Assembly (NCBI GenBank): GCA_028554755.1
Contig: JAPTOF010000004.1
Coordinates: forward strand, 503,501 to 567,500
Length of the DNA stretch: 64,000 bases
Source of the DNA: Cordia subcordata
Lineage: Eukaryota > Streptophyta > Magnoliopsida > Boraginales > Cordiaceae
Direction: 5' to 3'
Made by a program: the position numbers and the translations under genes. A model generated the notes under the pieces. It had not been told where the DNA came from and searched no databases. It saw only the letters and a program-made list of their open reading frames with translations. Positions 11,289 through 22,529 of this stretch are shown here, piece by piece; position 1 is the stretch's first letter; each line of letters starts with the position of its first letter.

Positions 11289-14200
11289 ATGTCGCTGAGG
11301 CCAAACGCGAGGACGGAGGTTCGCCGGAGCAAGTACAAGGTGGCGGTGGACGCCGAGGAAGGGCGGCGGAGGAGAGAAGACAACATGATCGAGATCCGGA
11401 AGAGTAGAAGAGAGGAGAGCTTGCTCAAGAAGCGTCGCGAAGGCCTTCTTCAAGCTCAGCAGCCTCCTGCCACCGCCGCTGTATCACAAGTTGATAAAAA
11501 GGTCTTAAACTCAAGATATTCTTCAGATTTCCTTATTTTGTTTTGCTTAATTTTAACTATTTAATTTGTTGATTTACTTTTGACTGTTTTACTCGTCAGT
11601 TTGACCTAAGTTTGACTGCTTACTTGATTGTATGCTCTAATTGATGATTGCATTTGAAAGACTTTGGGTTAAAATTAGTGTTCTACTGTGTCATATGCTA
11701 TGCTATAATTAGGCTACATTTGGCGTGGAATGTAGCAAATTGCAGCAAGTAAATGACTGTTGCTTCTATTTCGATTTCAATAAATTGAAAATTGGATATA
11801 GTTAAAGCATAAACTAAAAATAATTATGATATATGGTTGTTTAGTTTTGTTACTGAATTCTGTTTATTGATTTGATTTCAGTTAGAAAGTCTTCCTGCGA
11901 TGATAGCCGGGGTCTGGTCGAATGATCCCAACTTGCAACTAGAGGCCACAACTCAGTTCCGAAAGCTACTCTCAATAGGTTTGGTCTTTAATGGTTACCT
12001 CGTTATTTGTTTTCCCATATGTTTGATTAGGTATTTTCCCCCCTAAACCTAGGTGTGTCTCTACTTTCACACACGCACACAACACACACATATATTCGGT
12101 GTCAACCTTAATTTTGTTTTGTTGGTGAACAATTGTGTAGAACGTAACCCGCCAATTGAGGAAGTGATACAGTCTGGGGTTGTTCCGCGCTTTGTTGAGT
12201 TTCTTGCTAGAGATGATTACCCACAACTTCAGGTTTAGAGTTGAAACTGATGCTGCTTGTTTTTGGTGTATTAGTTTTTCAGCTGCCGGTGTTCACTCAT
12301 ATTTGAGGTCTTTCTTTCAGTTTGAAGCAGCTTGGGCTCTGACAAATATTGCTTCTGGGACCTCTGACAACACTAGGGTTGTCATTGACCACGGTGCAGT
12401 GCCGATTTTTGTGAGGCTTCTTAGTTCCCCAAGTGATGATGTTCGTGAGCAGGTACCTAGTAAATGTCATTGGTGACATAGTCTATTTTGATAAATTCGC
12501 TTCAATATCCCAGCGACATTACAGTGACATGAGAACATTTAATGCTGTTTTCTTTTATATTGTACTCTTACTAGGTTGTGCTGTAAATTCGCCTGTTTAT
12601 CATCTTATAGGCAGTCTGGGCATTAGGAAATATTGCCGGTGATTCACCCAAATGCCGTGATCTGGTCCTTAACCATGGGGCTTTGATCCCTTTGTTGGCA
12701 CAATTCAACGAGCATGCAAAGCTGTCCATGTTGCGAAATGCAACTTGGACATTGTCAAACTTCTGCAGAGGCAAGCCTCAGCCTCCATTTGATCAGGTTA
12801 AATTTTTGGACATTTTGCATTTAGTTTCTCTGCCTCCTTTATTTTCTTTACCGAACTAAGGGGTTTGGGAAAAATCATTGAGCAGGTGAAACCGGCCCTG
12901 CCCACGCTTGCTCGTCTTGTGCATTCAAATGATGAAGAAGTTCTGACGGATGCATGCTGGGCACTTTCATACCTCTCGGATGGTACTAATGATAAAATCC
13001 AAGCCGTTATTGAGTCAGGCATATGTCCTCGTCTTGTTGAGCTGTTAATGTGAGTAATAAATGCTATTTTGAGCTCTTTCGGTAGATTTATGACCTATGT
13101 GTAAACATGGATTTTACCACCTTCCTTTGTTCCGCTCCTTCCCCTGCTTATGGATGAAGCAAATTTGGAGGAAAGCCCGTTTTATTGGTGACGACATGGT
13201 TTCCATTTTAATACCTGACTTGAACTCATGACGTCATTTACATATTTTCCTCTCTATGGTTTGCAGCCATCCTTCACCATCCGTTCTAATTCCTGCCTTG
13301 CGGACAGTTGGTAATATTGTTACCGGGGATGATATCCAGACTCAGGTATCAGATACTATCTTAATGTCTATTTGGTGCATCTATAGTAACTTCAATCTCA
13401 CTATGCAGAATGAGCGTGTATAAAAGGTATGAATGTCTAAATATGACTCTTTTTCAAATTCCCTTCGGTTGTTAGTGCTATGGGGATTTGTACTTGGAGT
13501 TACCTTTAGAACTGGCTATTAAGTCTCTGAAGTATTTCATGGAAGTTGTTCTTGTTTGTTGCTGAAACGCTATATCCTAAATTTTGGGTCCTTTTTCTAA
13601 GCTTATGTGGCCTTCGATATAATTCTTTCATCTTTTTACAGGTTATAATTGAGCATCAGGCACTTCCTTGCCTTCTTAACTTGTTGACTCAAAACTATAA
13701 GAAAAGCATCAAGAAGGAAGCTTGCTGGACCATCTCCAACATCACTGCAGGAAATCGTGATCAGATACAGGTGAGTTTGTTTGAGCCAGAAGGCTATTTT
13801 TGCTAGCTATAGTAGCTAGCTTACACACAACTATTTGTTTTTAATCGTGAATTGTTTAATAATCTGCATCTTTGTCCACTTTGCATTATAAATTGGTGGA
13901 CAGTAGAGTTAGAAACTGGAAGATGCATGGGAGTAAACTGGTGTCTCTTTGTTTTAGATAATAATTTCATTGTCCGTTGCAAAGAATGTATAATACATGG
14001 TTATCCTTCTCTTGCAATTTTTTTCTGTTTGATTTATTGGTCCATTGTACCTCCTCCATTGAGATTAGCATGTTTTACCTGTCACTATCTCCCGTTTCTA
14101 ATTCATCTGGAGAAGAGGCGGTTGCTAATGGTATGTAATTGAAAATACAGGCTGTGATTGGAGCTGGTATAATTGCTCCGCTTGTTCATCTGCTTCAAAA

Positions 14201-14733
14201 TGCTGAATTTGAGATCAAGAAAGAGGCTGCGTGGGCAATTTCCAATGCTACATCTGGTGGAACCCATGAGCAAATCAAGTACATCTCTTTCCAGTAATTT
14301 AACATCCTTCCATAGCTATATACTTGGGGCAAGAATTCTCAAGTTTTACTTGTTTTGCAGGTTCTTGGTTAGTCAGGGTTGTATAAAGCCATTGTGTGAC
14401 CTTCTAGTTTGTCCTGATCCTAGAATTGTCACAGTCTGTTTGGAAGGGCTTGAAAACATTCTAAAGGTAGGGGAAGCTGAGAAGAACCAAGGTAACACCG
14501 GAGATGTGAATACCTTTGCCCAGATGATCGATGTGGCTGAGGGTCTCGAGAAGATTGAAAACCTTCAGAGTCATGACAACAATGAAATATATGAGAAGGC
14601 AGTGAAGATCCTCGAAACCTACTGGTTGGAGGAGGAGGATGAGCAGCTGCCTACAGCTGATGCTTCGCAATCTGGATTCAACTTTGGAGGAGGTGAACTT
14701 CCTGTTCCATCCGGAGGATTCAACTTCAGTTGA
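11289..14733 (+). CDS. Importin subunit alpha (karyopherin alpha)
   Basis: This is the adaptor that binds nuclear localisation signals on cargo and links them to importin beta for entry through the nuclear pore. Ten exons agree in phase: 11289-11501, 11882-11978, 12141-12232, 12321-12452, 12611-12796, 12886-13049, 13267-13345, 13642-13770, 14151-14278, 14361-14733. They give 530 residues, the usual plant length. The first exon (71 residues) is the basic importin-beta-binding domain, with [20 protein letters not shown] and [13 protein letters not shown]. Armadillo repeats follow, each with the [44 protein letters not shown] or [11 protein letters not shown] helix that carries the Trp/Asn NLS-binding ladder. 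The last exon ends in an acidic stretch (LEEEDEQLP) and a Gly/Phe tail, as in plant importin alphas; the C-terminal region binds the CAS export receptor. All canonical parts are present. Confidence 0.96.
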
Positions 14734-17399
14734 ATGTAAGCTCTTCCTGAAATTGAAAGTAATTTGTTTACGGTGAATCCTAGTTTTGCTTAGCCTAAAC
14801 TTCTCTCTCGTGGATAGAGTGAGAGAAACCATGGACTTTTTCTTTCAATTTGATGCAAATGGTAATTCTGTTGATAGTGCAGGACATCCCAATCCTCTGA
14901 GAGATGAAGTTATTCGGGTCTGGCGTAGAATTTGCGGGACATCCTGACCCCTGATTATCTTTGGTCCGAATTGATTCAAGGTCATGGTCCTCTAAGGTAT
15001 CTGAATAAGAAAGGAGCAATTTCAGGGGCCTCGAGTCTTTCCTTATATTTTCATATCTTTTACCTCGACATCTTTTGTCAGTTTTTTCCCTCAGAGGAAC
15101 TACTTATTGGGTACATGGATTGGATTGTTACGCTTTATGCTATATAATGGCATCTTGAGCTTTGTTTGAAGCAATAAATTTTATATATGTATAATGGGGG
15201 TGTACTATGTAATCAGCTCTCTAAGTGGAGAAGGTTCGACCTTCTTATAGTTTTGGGAGTAGCGGAGTTGTACGTCTTGTAATGTTGATATAGAATATGT
15301 GTTGAATTAAAAGTAATTCTCATGCTTGAGTGAATTTGGATGCCTATAATATTAAGGAAAATTCTTAAAAACTTGGCCGGATGTGTAACTATTTGCCCCT
15401 GTCTAGCGAGCCCTGCAGACAATTTTTAGCTGTCTTTAAGGAAAGTACAAGATACTTGTATAAAAACCATTTTCTGAAAGGCTCTCTTAAATGTTGCATT
15501 GACGCTGAAATATTTTGACCCCTCCACCATGCTGTTTGTTGACGTTTTAAATTGTGTAAATCTGTGGTCTGACAGTGACACGTCCTTGATAAGCAATCCC
15601 TAACACCACACCCTAGACTGCTACTATTCCTCGGGCAACATTTTGTCATCGGGGCATGAGCAAAAATTGATAGTTATTGTCTATGAATTATGGAATAATG
15701 TTGTATGTCACCGTGGTTGCTATTGCTATGGTCAGGAGTAATGATACGTATCATCTGTCCAGGATCGCCCAACTTGACATGCTCGGAGACCCAACTAAGA
15801 CAGTTTGCCTCGTCCCGCACTCCTTTATCTCTCTCTTTTCTGCTTTTTCCTCTGACGTTTTGGCAACACCTTGGGCTTGTATATAATGCGTCATTTGGGT
15901 TCTGCAGTGGGGTGGCTCTAGTATGGCAAAGTTTGGGGACTTTAGTCCTATTTGCTTGTCTCCTTTTCCCTTACAATTTTTCTTTTTGTTATCTTAAGGG
16001 GACATCTATGCCGTCTCAGATTATTAACTTTTACCGCTCTAAACTAACTTGGTAAGAGATTTTCTCTCTCTCAGCAAAAAATATTTCATTTATTAACATC
16101 TCATTTAAAAGTTTGAATGTGTAAAACTTTTATATCCTGAAATAAGTGTTGAGTTTTGAACCTAAGTATGTAAGTAGACGATTTTAATATTTTTAAATAG
16201 GTAATGGTGAATTTTGAGCTCAATTCATTTGATTTTTAGATTCTGATCATTATAGATAGAATATTAATGAATTTATTTATTTATTAACAAGAACATATTA
16301 AAATCCAGTTCAAGTTAGAGGGAGTTGATGGTTGAACATCTCTAGAATGTGATTACTTCCTAATCACCTTCCCTCATCCACGCACACGCACACGCACACA
16401 AAAAAAAACAGAGGAATGAAAATGAGAAGATTGGCATATTCTGCTTGCGTATGATGCAGCTTCTACATCATGGTCACATGTAAACTGAACCTTACACTAA
16501 TAATGATCACTCAAGAATTGCAACAGCTGCTCAAATTCTTTTCTTCTCCCTTTTTTTTTTTTAAAACTCTGGCAAAAGGAGGTCAACTCAAATTCTTTGG
16601 GAGCCTGTCCCTTCTGTCAAATCACCGTGATTCTTTAGGATAATGGGTAATTCTTTAGTAAAAATGTTTACACATGATAATAGTAGTATCATAAAATAAA
16701 AATAAATATGTATATTAAAAGGAGGCAAGGCAAAAACTCACTTCAAATAGAAATATTTCCTTGTCAATTTTTTTTCCCTTATAATATGAAAAGCACCACA
16801 GTTGCTGCTGTCATTGTCTTACCAGAAATACAATACTTACTCCCCATCACCAGATGAGATCAATAACATCAGTGTGTACTGTGTAGTCCCACTAGAAGAG
16901 AGTCAAACCCAGTCAACGCCTGTTCAGTAGCTGAACGGCCAAGATCGTTAAAACAAAGAATCGAGATTGACATTGTTGGAATCTTAGGGTCAATTTCGTC
17001 ATTCTCTACTGTATCCAGAGTTAGCTAGGGTTTCGTGTACTGCTGACTGGTGTCCATCAGATCCTCCCCCCCCCCCCCTCTCTCATTTTTTCCTTTATTT
17101 ATAGATTAGAAGAACAAACAGCCCACTTAAAAACACACACTAAAAAGCGGCCCAACAAACGTCTGCTCCCTCCACCCCCTCGTTCTCTCTCGATCTCAAA
17201 AACCTGATCATTTCCAAAAATCTAAGCCCTCTCGTCTTCACTCTCTAGTCTTTTTCACCTTTTTAGTTACACCATTCTTGAAATGTCTAGTAAAACCCAT
17301 TAAGCCATTGCTAGTATACTTCATCATTAGCTTGTTATCTTTCTTTTTCTTTTTTCTTTTTTTCTTTTGTGGTTCCAAGGAAGTGTAGTGATCACAAAA
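14734..17399. other. Spacer: importin alpha 3' flank and GATA promoter
   Basis: The first few hundred bases are presumably the 3' UTR of importin alpha. No credible gene was seen; short open frames near 15.7-16.0 kb lack any family signal. From about 16.9 kb the sequence becomes the CT-rich leader region of the GATA gene and includes a 13-base C run at 17066-17078. Confidence 0.5.
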
Positions 17400-18085
17400 A
17401 TGGATCTGAAACAAGATAAGGTAAGTCACTTAGTCAGCTTGTGATCACTTTATCACTACTAGGTGAACATCATTTTGATTTGAATCTCACACGCAAAACA
17501 GAAGCATACACACACACACACACACTTGGCGTAACTAACATCTTTGATCTTCTTACAGAGATCAGATTTTGAGAACCCAAAGAAGATCAGCAGCCACCCA
17601 TCAAGCCAGATAAAGAGCTGTAGCGTTTGTCACACAACAAGAACACCCCTCTGGCGAGGAGGACCAGCTGGTCCTAAGGTACACAAAACTCTCGTTATAC
17701 GTTAAAAAAAAAAAAGAAATAAAAAGAATACAGTATAATTTGGTTTAGAATCTAAGAGTGGTTGATGTTAATCTTGGTACAGTCACTGTGTAACGCATGT
17801 GGGATCAAGTACAACAAGAAGAGGAGAGAGATGCTGGGATTAGATAGAAGCAAGAACGACAAGGGCAAGAGGAAGAAGAAGAAGAAGAAGAAGAAAAGCA
17901 ATGTTGGTGGTAGCAAGAATAGTAATAATGGTGAGCTCTGCGAATCAATGAAGATGAGATTGATGGCGTTGGGGCATGACATGTTGGTGTGGCACAGATC
18001 GGACAAGTTGATGAGCAAGCTAAGAGAAGAAGAACGAGCTGCTCTACAATTGATGGCGCTCTCCTGCGGATCTGTCTACGCGTAA
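17400..18085 (+). CDS. B-class GATA zinc-finger transcription factor (GATA15/16/17-like)
   Basis: A nuclear DNA-binding protein of 147 residues from three exons (17400-17420, 17559-17678, 17783-18085). The single zinc finger is C28-x2-C31-x18-C50-x2-C53, the spacing of plant class B GATA factors. It includes TPLWRGGPAGPK and SLCNACGIKYNKKRRE, and the second intron sits inside the finger between PK and SLCN. A basic tail follows with a run of eight lysines after GKR, which may act as a nuclear signal and came from AAG repeats. The C-terminus ends AALQLMALSCG-SVYA, matching the C-terminal LLM-type motif region of the GATA15/16/17 and GNC/CGA1 groups, with Gln between the two leucines. The first exon codes only seven residues. 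An upstream CT-rich leader and a (CA)n run in intron 1 were noted. Confidence 0.92.
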
Positions 18086-19700
18086 TGCTCATAAATCGCT
18101 ACACTCGAGCTCATGATTTTGATTGCAGATTCCAACGTCTACTTTTAATAATAATAGTAAATAGTAGTATGATGCTACTAAGTAGTGTCTGTACAACAGC
18201 AAATCTGTAGTACACAACCAAACAAAATGTAGAAGCAAATGCCCTAACTGTTGTTCCTATCCTTACCTACCCATCTCCCATATCTTTCTAATTGATTGAC
18301 CCAATTTTAACCCCAGTTTTTTTTTTTTTTTCCCCTTTTTTTTCAGTGTTTAATTTTTGATGTATCCCATTTTAGGTTGATCAATGTAATAACTAACACT
18401 GATTATTATTATTTACCAGTTTAATGTAATAAATCAAGACTTTAATTTTTTTAGGATTAAATTTAATGGATTTTGTATTTAACTAGTATAAATGTGCAAT
18501 CAATTCTGTGGATTAAAAAACATGTCAGAGCCAAGTCAAATGGGTAACAACACTCGCTGGCTAAAAATTGCACTCTTTCTGTTCTTGTGGGAAAAATGAA
18601 GCAGATGGTTCAGATAATTAAGACGTTACTTAACAAAAACTAAAAGCTGTGATTTGCCTAATGATTTTTCTTCAAATATATACATCAATCAATGTAGTAT
18701 TCTCCAGGTCGCTTGAAGAAGTCACATCCTTGAAATAGTTTAAAAGACAAGTGTAACTTCAATCTTTATGGTTTTATGCTTAAAATTATTAGAATTTCAA
18801 TAGAAAATAACTTCAGTTTCTTTTATGTCTTTTTAGGAAAAACTTGAACCTAGCTCAGATTAGATAAGATGACTCCAAGATTTAGATAGAAATATAATGA
18901 TTTCAGTTTAGGCTAAATTTTCTCTCACTTTCACTTATATTCTAATATTAGTCTTATTTTAATTACTATCTCACTCGATTATAACCTTAACTCATACATT
19001 CTTTTTTTTTTTTTTTGGGTCAAAAAATAAAAAGGAAATAGTCATAAGTGATTATCGAATACGATCATCGAATATTCGTCGTCACAAATGAGGTATGATG
19101 TGGCTGATAAAATCACATTTGAGCAAACGTTATCGCATAACAAGCTTTCTGTCTAAACACAATCCGAAGCCAAATGCAGAGATAATTTGGTTTACCCTTT
19201 GGTATATATATTCTTATTAAGAAGTCTTAATTCCAAACATACATTTGACGCCCCAAACGTACTCATGACTGATTAAAACAAAGTCGAATTCCTCAAAGCC
19301 CTAAGAGTTGCACTTTCCTTCTTCTTCTTCTTCTTTTTTTGGTTGTGGGGATAAAAAATTTAAAATAGAAAGCCATTCGTCTCGTTTTTAGCCTATTTTC
19401 AGAAATGTAATATCAAACAAGTCAGACGTTGTAGTAACACATTTTTCCTTTCTGTAAACAATTTGCCTTTGAGTTGGAAAAAAAAAAAAAAAAAGAGAGA
19501 AACCAAATACCTTCATCATTTTTCTTTCTTTCCTTTTTTTTTTTGGTGTGTTGGCCGGGGGGGGGGGTGTGGGGGGGGGTTGAAGGGCAAGTTGACCATT
19601 ATCCAAGAAAATTAATTAATAGTTGCTTCAAGAGAAATCTGGACAAAGAAAGGCATGCAATCACTGATCAAGAAGAAGAAGGTGACACGAAGACTCTAGT
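18086..19700. other. AT-rich intergenic spacer
   Basis: Contains the GATA 3' flank and homopolymer tracts, including a G-rich run at 19557-19579 (two blocks of 9-11 G). No gene was recognised. Confidence 0.5.
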
Positions 19701-19718
19701 AAGCACCCGAAACAACGG

Positions 19719-19814
19719 CCACGTCAACCGACTCGACACGTGTCCGCTTGCCAGTAAACGTAACAAAAAAACCAGTCATCCTGTTATTTTACCCGCTCTA
19801 ACATCTTTATATAC
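19719..19814 (+). promoter_or_regulatory. Promoter with ABRE-like, DRE-core and TATA elements
   Basis: Upstream of the gene at 19944 lie CCACGTC (19719-19725), the DRE/CRT core ACCGAC (19727-19732), a palindromic G-box-type ABRE ACACGTGTCC (19736-19745) and a TATA box TTTATATAC (19806-19814). Spacing is compact and in the usual order. ABRE with DRE is the known arrangement of ABA/dehydration-responsive promoters; the response here is inferred. Confidence 0.6.
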
Positions 19815-19943
19815 ACGCATCTCATCTCATCAGCTCGAACAATAACAACAACAACGACAACACCAACACAGAAAGAAAGAAAAAAAAAAAAAAAGCGAAT
19901 TAGCCAAAGTGTCTACTCAATAATCATAAGAAAAGAATCAAAC

Positions 19944-20654
19944 ATGCAATCAGGATTGGCAACAAAACTGAGCAAAATTGTCGTCCGCGTATCAACCAGA
20001 AACAAGTATTTGCCGGAGAGGAGACTTGGCGGTGTCTCAACTGGCCGGACAGCTGACCCGGAGGAGCATGCAACAGAGCCTGGAGATACATATCCAGAGG
20101 AGAGACCAAAAGGCACACCCGCCAAAGAACAACCACCCAATAAAGAAGATGACCCATTTGTTTCACCGAAGCCACCACACACATCATCTCCAAAGATAGA
20201 GAGCAACGTTGTGAACAATCCCAGTGATCCCATCCACCAACAAAGGCGAAAATATGCTACCCATACCACAGCCGCACAGCCCTTGACGGACTTTAGCTGT
20301 GCGGGCATGGATGGGACGCCATGGCCAGAGGACAAAAGGGATCGGGGGAGCCAGATTAAAGAGCGTGTGGAGGATGATAGGGAGTACTACGAGCACCACA
20401 AGGCGTCGCCGTTGTCGGAAATGGAGATGTCAGACACCAGGAAGCCTATAACTAGAGCCACCGATGGGACGGCTGGTGGCAGCTATTATGGCGGTGGTGA
20501 TGGTGGGGTGATTGTATGGAGGCCTGAGCAGCTTGACACTGCTGAGGACTCTCTTCTCAGAGCTAAGATGATATGGGAGCACAACGCTATGAGGGGTGAC
20601 CCTGATTCTCCTCATGGCCGAGTCCTCAGAGCTCTTCGGGGCGAATTTTGGTGA
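19944..20654 (+). CDS. Conserved plant protein of unknown function, probably stress-related
   Basis: A single-exon frame of 236 residues. The first part, to about residue 120, is hydrophilic, rich in Pro, Glu, Lys and Thr, and looks disordered. The N-terminus (MQSGLATKLSKIVVRVSTRN) is basic with few acids and could be an organelle-targeting sequence. The C-terminal part is better ordered and is the part I recognise as recurring in plant proteins: PLSEMEMSDTRKPITRATDGTA, a Gly-rich link, then WRPEQLDTAEDSLLRA, NAMRGDPDSPHGRVLRALRG. No catalytic motif or membrane segment is visible. The hydrophilic composition and the ABRE/DRE promoter suggest a dehydration-responsive, LEA-like role, but this is inference and I assign no enzymatic function. 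Confidence 0.75.
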   Translation: MQSGLATKLSKIVVRVSTRNKYLPERRLGGVSTGRTADPEEHATEPGDTYPEERPKGTPAKEQPPNKEDDPFVSPKPPHTSSPKIESNVVNNPSDPIHQQRRKYATHTTAAQPLTDFSCAGMDGTPWPEDKRDRGSQIKERVEDDREYYEHHKASPLSEMEMSDTRKPITRATDGTAGGSYYGGGDGGVIVWRPEQLDTAEDSLLRAKMIWEHNAMRGDPDSPHGRVLRALRGEFW

Positions 20655-22007
20655 TCAGTATATATATATATATTATACTTAAGCATTACAATTAACACTT
20701 GTGTCTATATATATATACACCATCATAGTTTAGATAGATGGTGCTCTTTCCAGCTTGTTTCTTGTAACCCTTCAATGATGGTTAATCAAAGGGGCCAATA
20801 AAATAAGTTAATCAATAGTAGATTGGAAATTCTGGATTTTGCTTATCTTAATTCTTAAGCAAAATTGATATCTCCATCTTTGTTGTTGTTACAAGTTTTC
20901 GTTACTGATAGGACTCGATAATGACTAGCAGTGTCCAACTACATCAGCATCAATATTCTTTTCTTTTCATACAGGAGTAACGGAAAAGACAGAAGCTGAA
21001 CTTTGCATGAAGTTGATCAATAGCTGAAACCAACAACGTAATTGAAGAAGGAAATTCTATGTTGAGAACCCCCCCCCCCCCCAAAAAAAAAAAAAGAAAG
21101 AAAATTCAAGCGATGAATATTCGAATAGATAAATGATAACAATTCATTCGAGACTTGACAAGATCTTACAATTTGAACATGCATTGGGACTTGAATGCTT
21201 TCCTGGGGAAAGAATAAAATTGAAATATTTCATCGTATGAATTATATATGATCATCAACACACAGATTTGAGAGCTCATCTCATGCGCTCACAGGAGCCC
21301 ATAGTTTTCATTCATTTTCATGACTGGCTTCATCGTTCATGGTGTTAAATAATAGGAGATCTTTATACTATAATATACAAATATTGCCATGCGCAACACC
21401 TAATTTTCAAATCCAAAACAAATCTCCAAGGGGCTAAAAGAACTTAGGGTCGTAGGACCAACCAACACCACTTATTCCATAGTGCCCCAGTTCAAGGGCC
21501 GGCTAATTCCGCTCCTTTTATCCCTTTCCCTTACAATTTTCGAGTTAATTAAATATGAATTTAACTATGATATGTTATAAAAGAAAAGGGAAATAAAGCT
21601 ACATTGAGATAAAAGTCATTGGCATTTAATCTCATAACCTGTAATAACACCCGAAAATTTATTCGAGTTTTTACTTTATAAATGACATAAAATGAAATGT
21701 ACAAATTACACTAACCAAAATTATTAAGTACATGAACTACTAATTGAGTCAAGCGTGACAGCAAAATTACCTTGTCACTTTATTCGACTAACAAAATTAT
21801 AATTCAGAACATAAAATTATTACATTCAGAACTGTAGCCCCGCATATCCTTCAAATGCTTCTTCTTGTTCCTCATTTGCTAGCCAATTGTATGGTCTGCA
21901 CATTTCTGGACCTGAGAATGTAACTTACAAATTAATCAAGAAGAAAAAAGAAGTAAATATTACTGGACACTATAGGTTATTATGATATATTTATTTTTAT
22001 TTCATGT
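20655..22007. other. Intergenic spacer between convergent genes
   Basis: Holds the 3' flanks of the gene ending at 20654 and the minus-strand proline-rich gene. It includes a C run followed by an A run (21069-21095). No gene was seen. Confidence 0.5.
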
Positions 22008-22529
22008 TCAAAGAAAGAAGAAAATAGAAAATAAGATAATTCCAGAAGAAATTAATGGTTGGTTTCTTAATTGAATGGAGTTGGAGTTAAGTGCAGGCGG
22101 TGGTGGGTTGTAATAGTAGAAAGGAAAATAGGGGAGAATAGGGTTGGGTGGTGGGTGAGTAGGATAATAAGTAGGTGGAGGATAGTAAACACCACCACCA
22201 CCACCACCTCCGTAGGGCGGTGGCCTGTAATATGATTGCGATGGAGGTGGTGGAGAGTAATAGTAAGAGCCGGAGCTGGGTGGAGAGGGTGGTGGCGGGC
22301 AGATGTAGCCGGATGTCGGAGGAGGTGGTGGTGGAAGTGGCGGTGGAGGCGGTGGAGAATAAACAGGTTGACATGGGTTGTCACAGTCTGAGCACATTGT
22401 GCAGGATATCTGGTCTTTGGCAATTGTTGTTACACTTGACATGGCCTGAGAAAGATTTATCACCACAGTATCCAAGAAAAGAAAGATGAAGAGAAAAGCA
22501 TGTTGTGGGTGTTTCCTGAGTGTGGCCAT
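22008..22529 (-). CDS. Secreted proline-rich, extensin-like wall protein
   Basis: 173 residues in one exon. A hydrophobic segment (about residues 12-29) forms a signal peptide. A short Cys-rich stretch follows, CTMCSDCDNPCQP, typical of a family of small plant proline-rich proteins. The body has SPPPP and PPPPPPLPPPPPP blocks mixed with Tyr-rich YYYSPPPP, YYRPPPY and a run of seven Gly. Ser-(Pro)n blocks are sites for hydroxylation and arabinosylation, and Tyr can cross-link, so a cell-wall or cell-surface role is likely. The last ~15 residues (SGIILFSIFFFL) are hydrophobic with no charged tail, as in a GPI-anchor signal, though I cannot confirm an anchor site. The Met at 22529 gives the signal peptide and is the natural start. 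Confidence 0.82.
   Translation of the reverse strand: MATLRKHPQHAFLFIFLFLDTVVINLSQAMSSVTTIAKDQISCTMCSDCDNPCQPVYSPPPPPPLPPPPPPTSGYICPPPPSPPSSGSYYYSPPPPSQSYYRPPPYGGGGGGGVYYPPPTYYPTHPPPNPILPYFPFYYYNPPPPALNSNSIQLRNQPLISSGIILFSIFFFL

Noticed and set aside
15677..16055. Open frames after importin alpha
   Set aside because: Composition is not protein-like, no family motifs and no splice context.
22067..22489. Open frames on both strands over the proline-rich gene
   Set aside because: They are byproducts of the CCA/CCG repeats; only the frame with signal peptide and hydrophobic tail makes biological sense.
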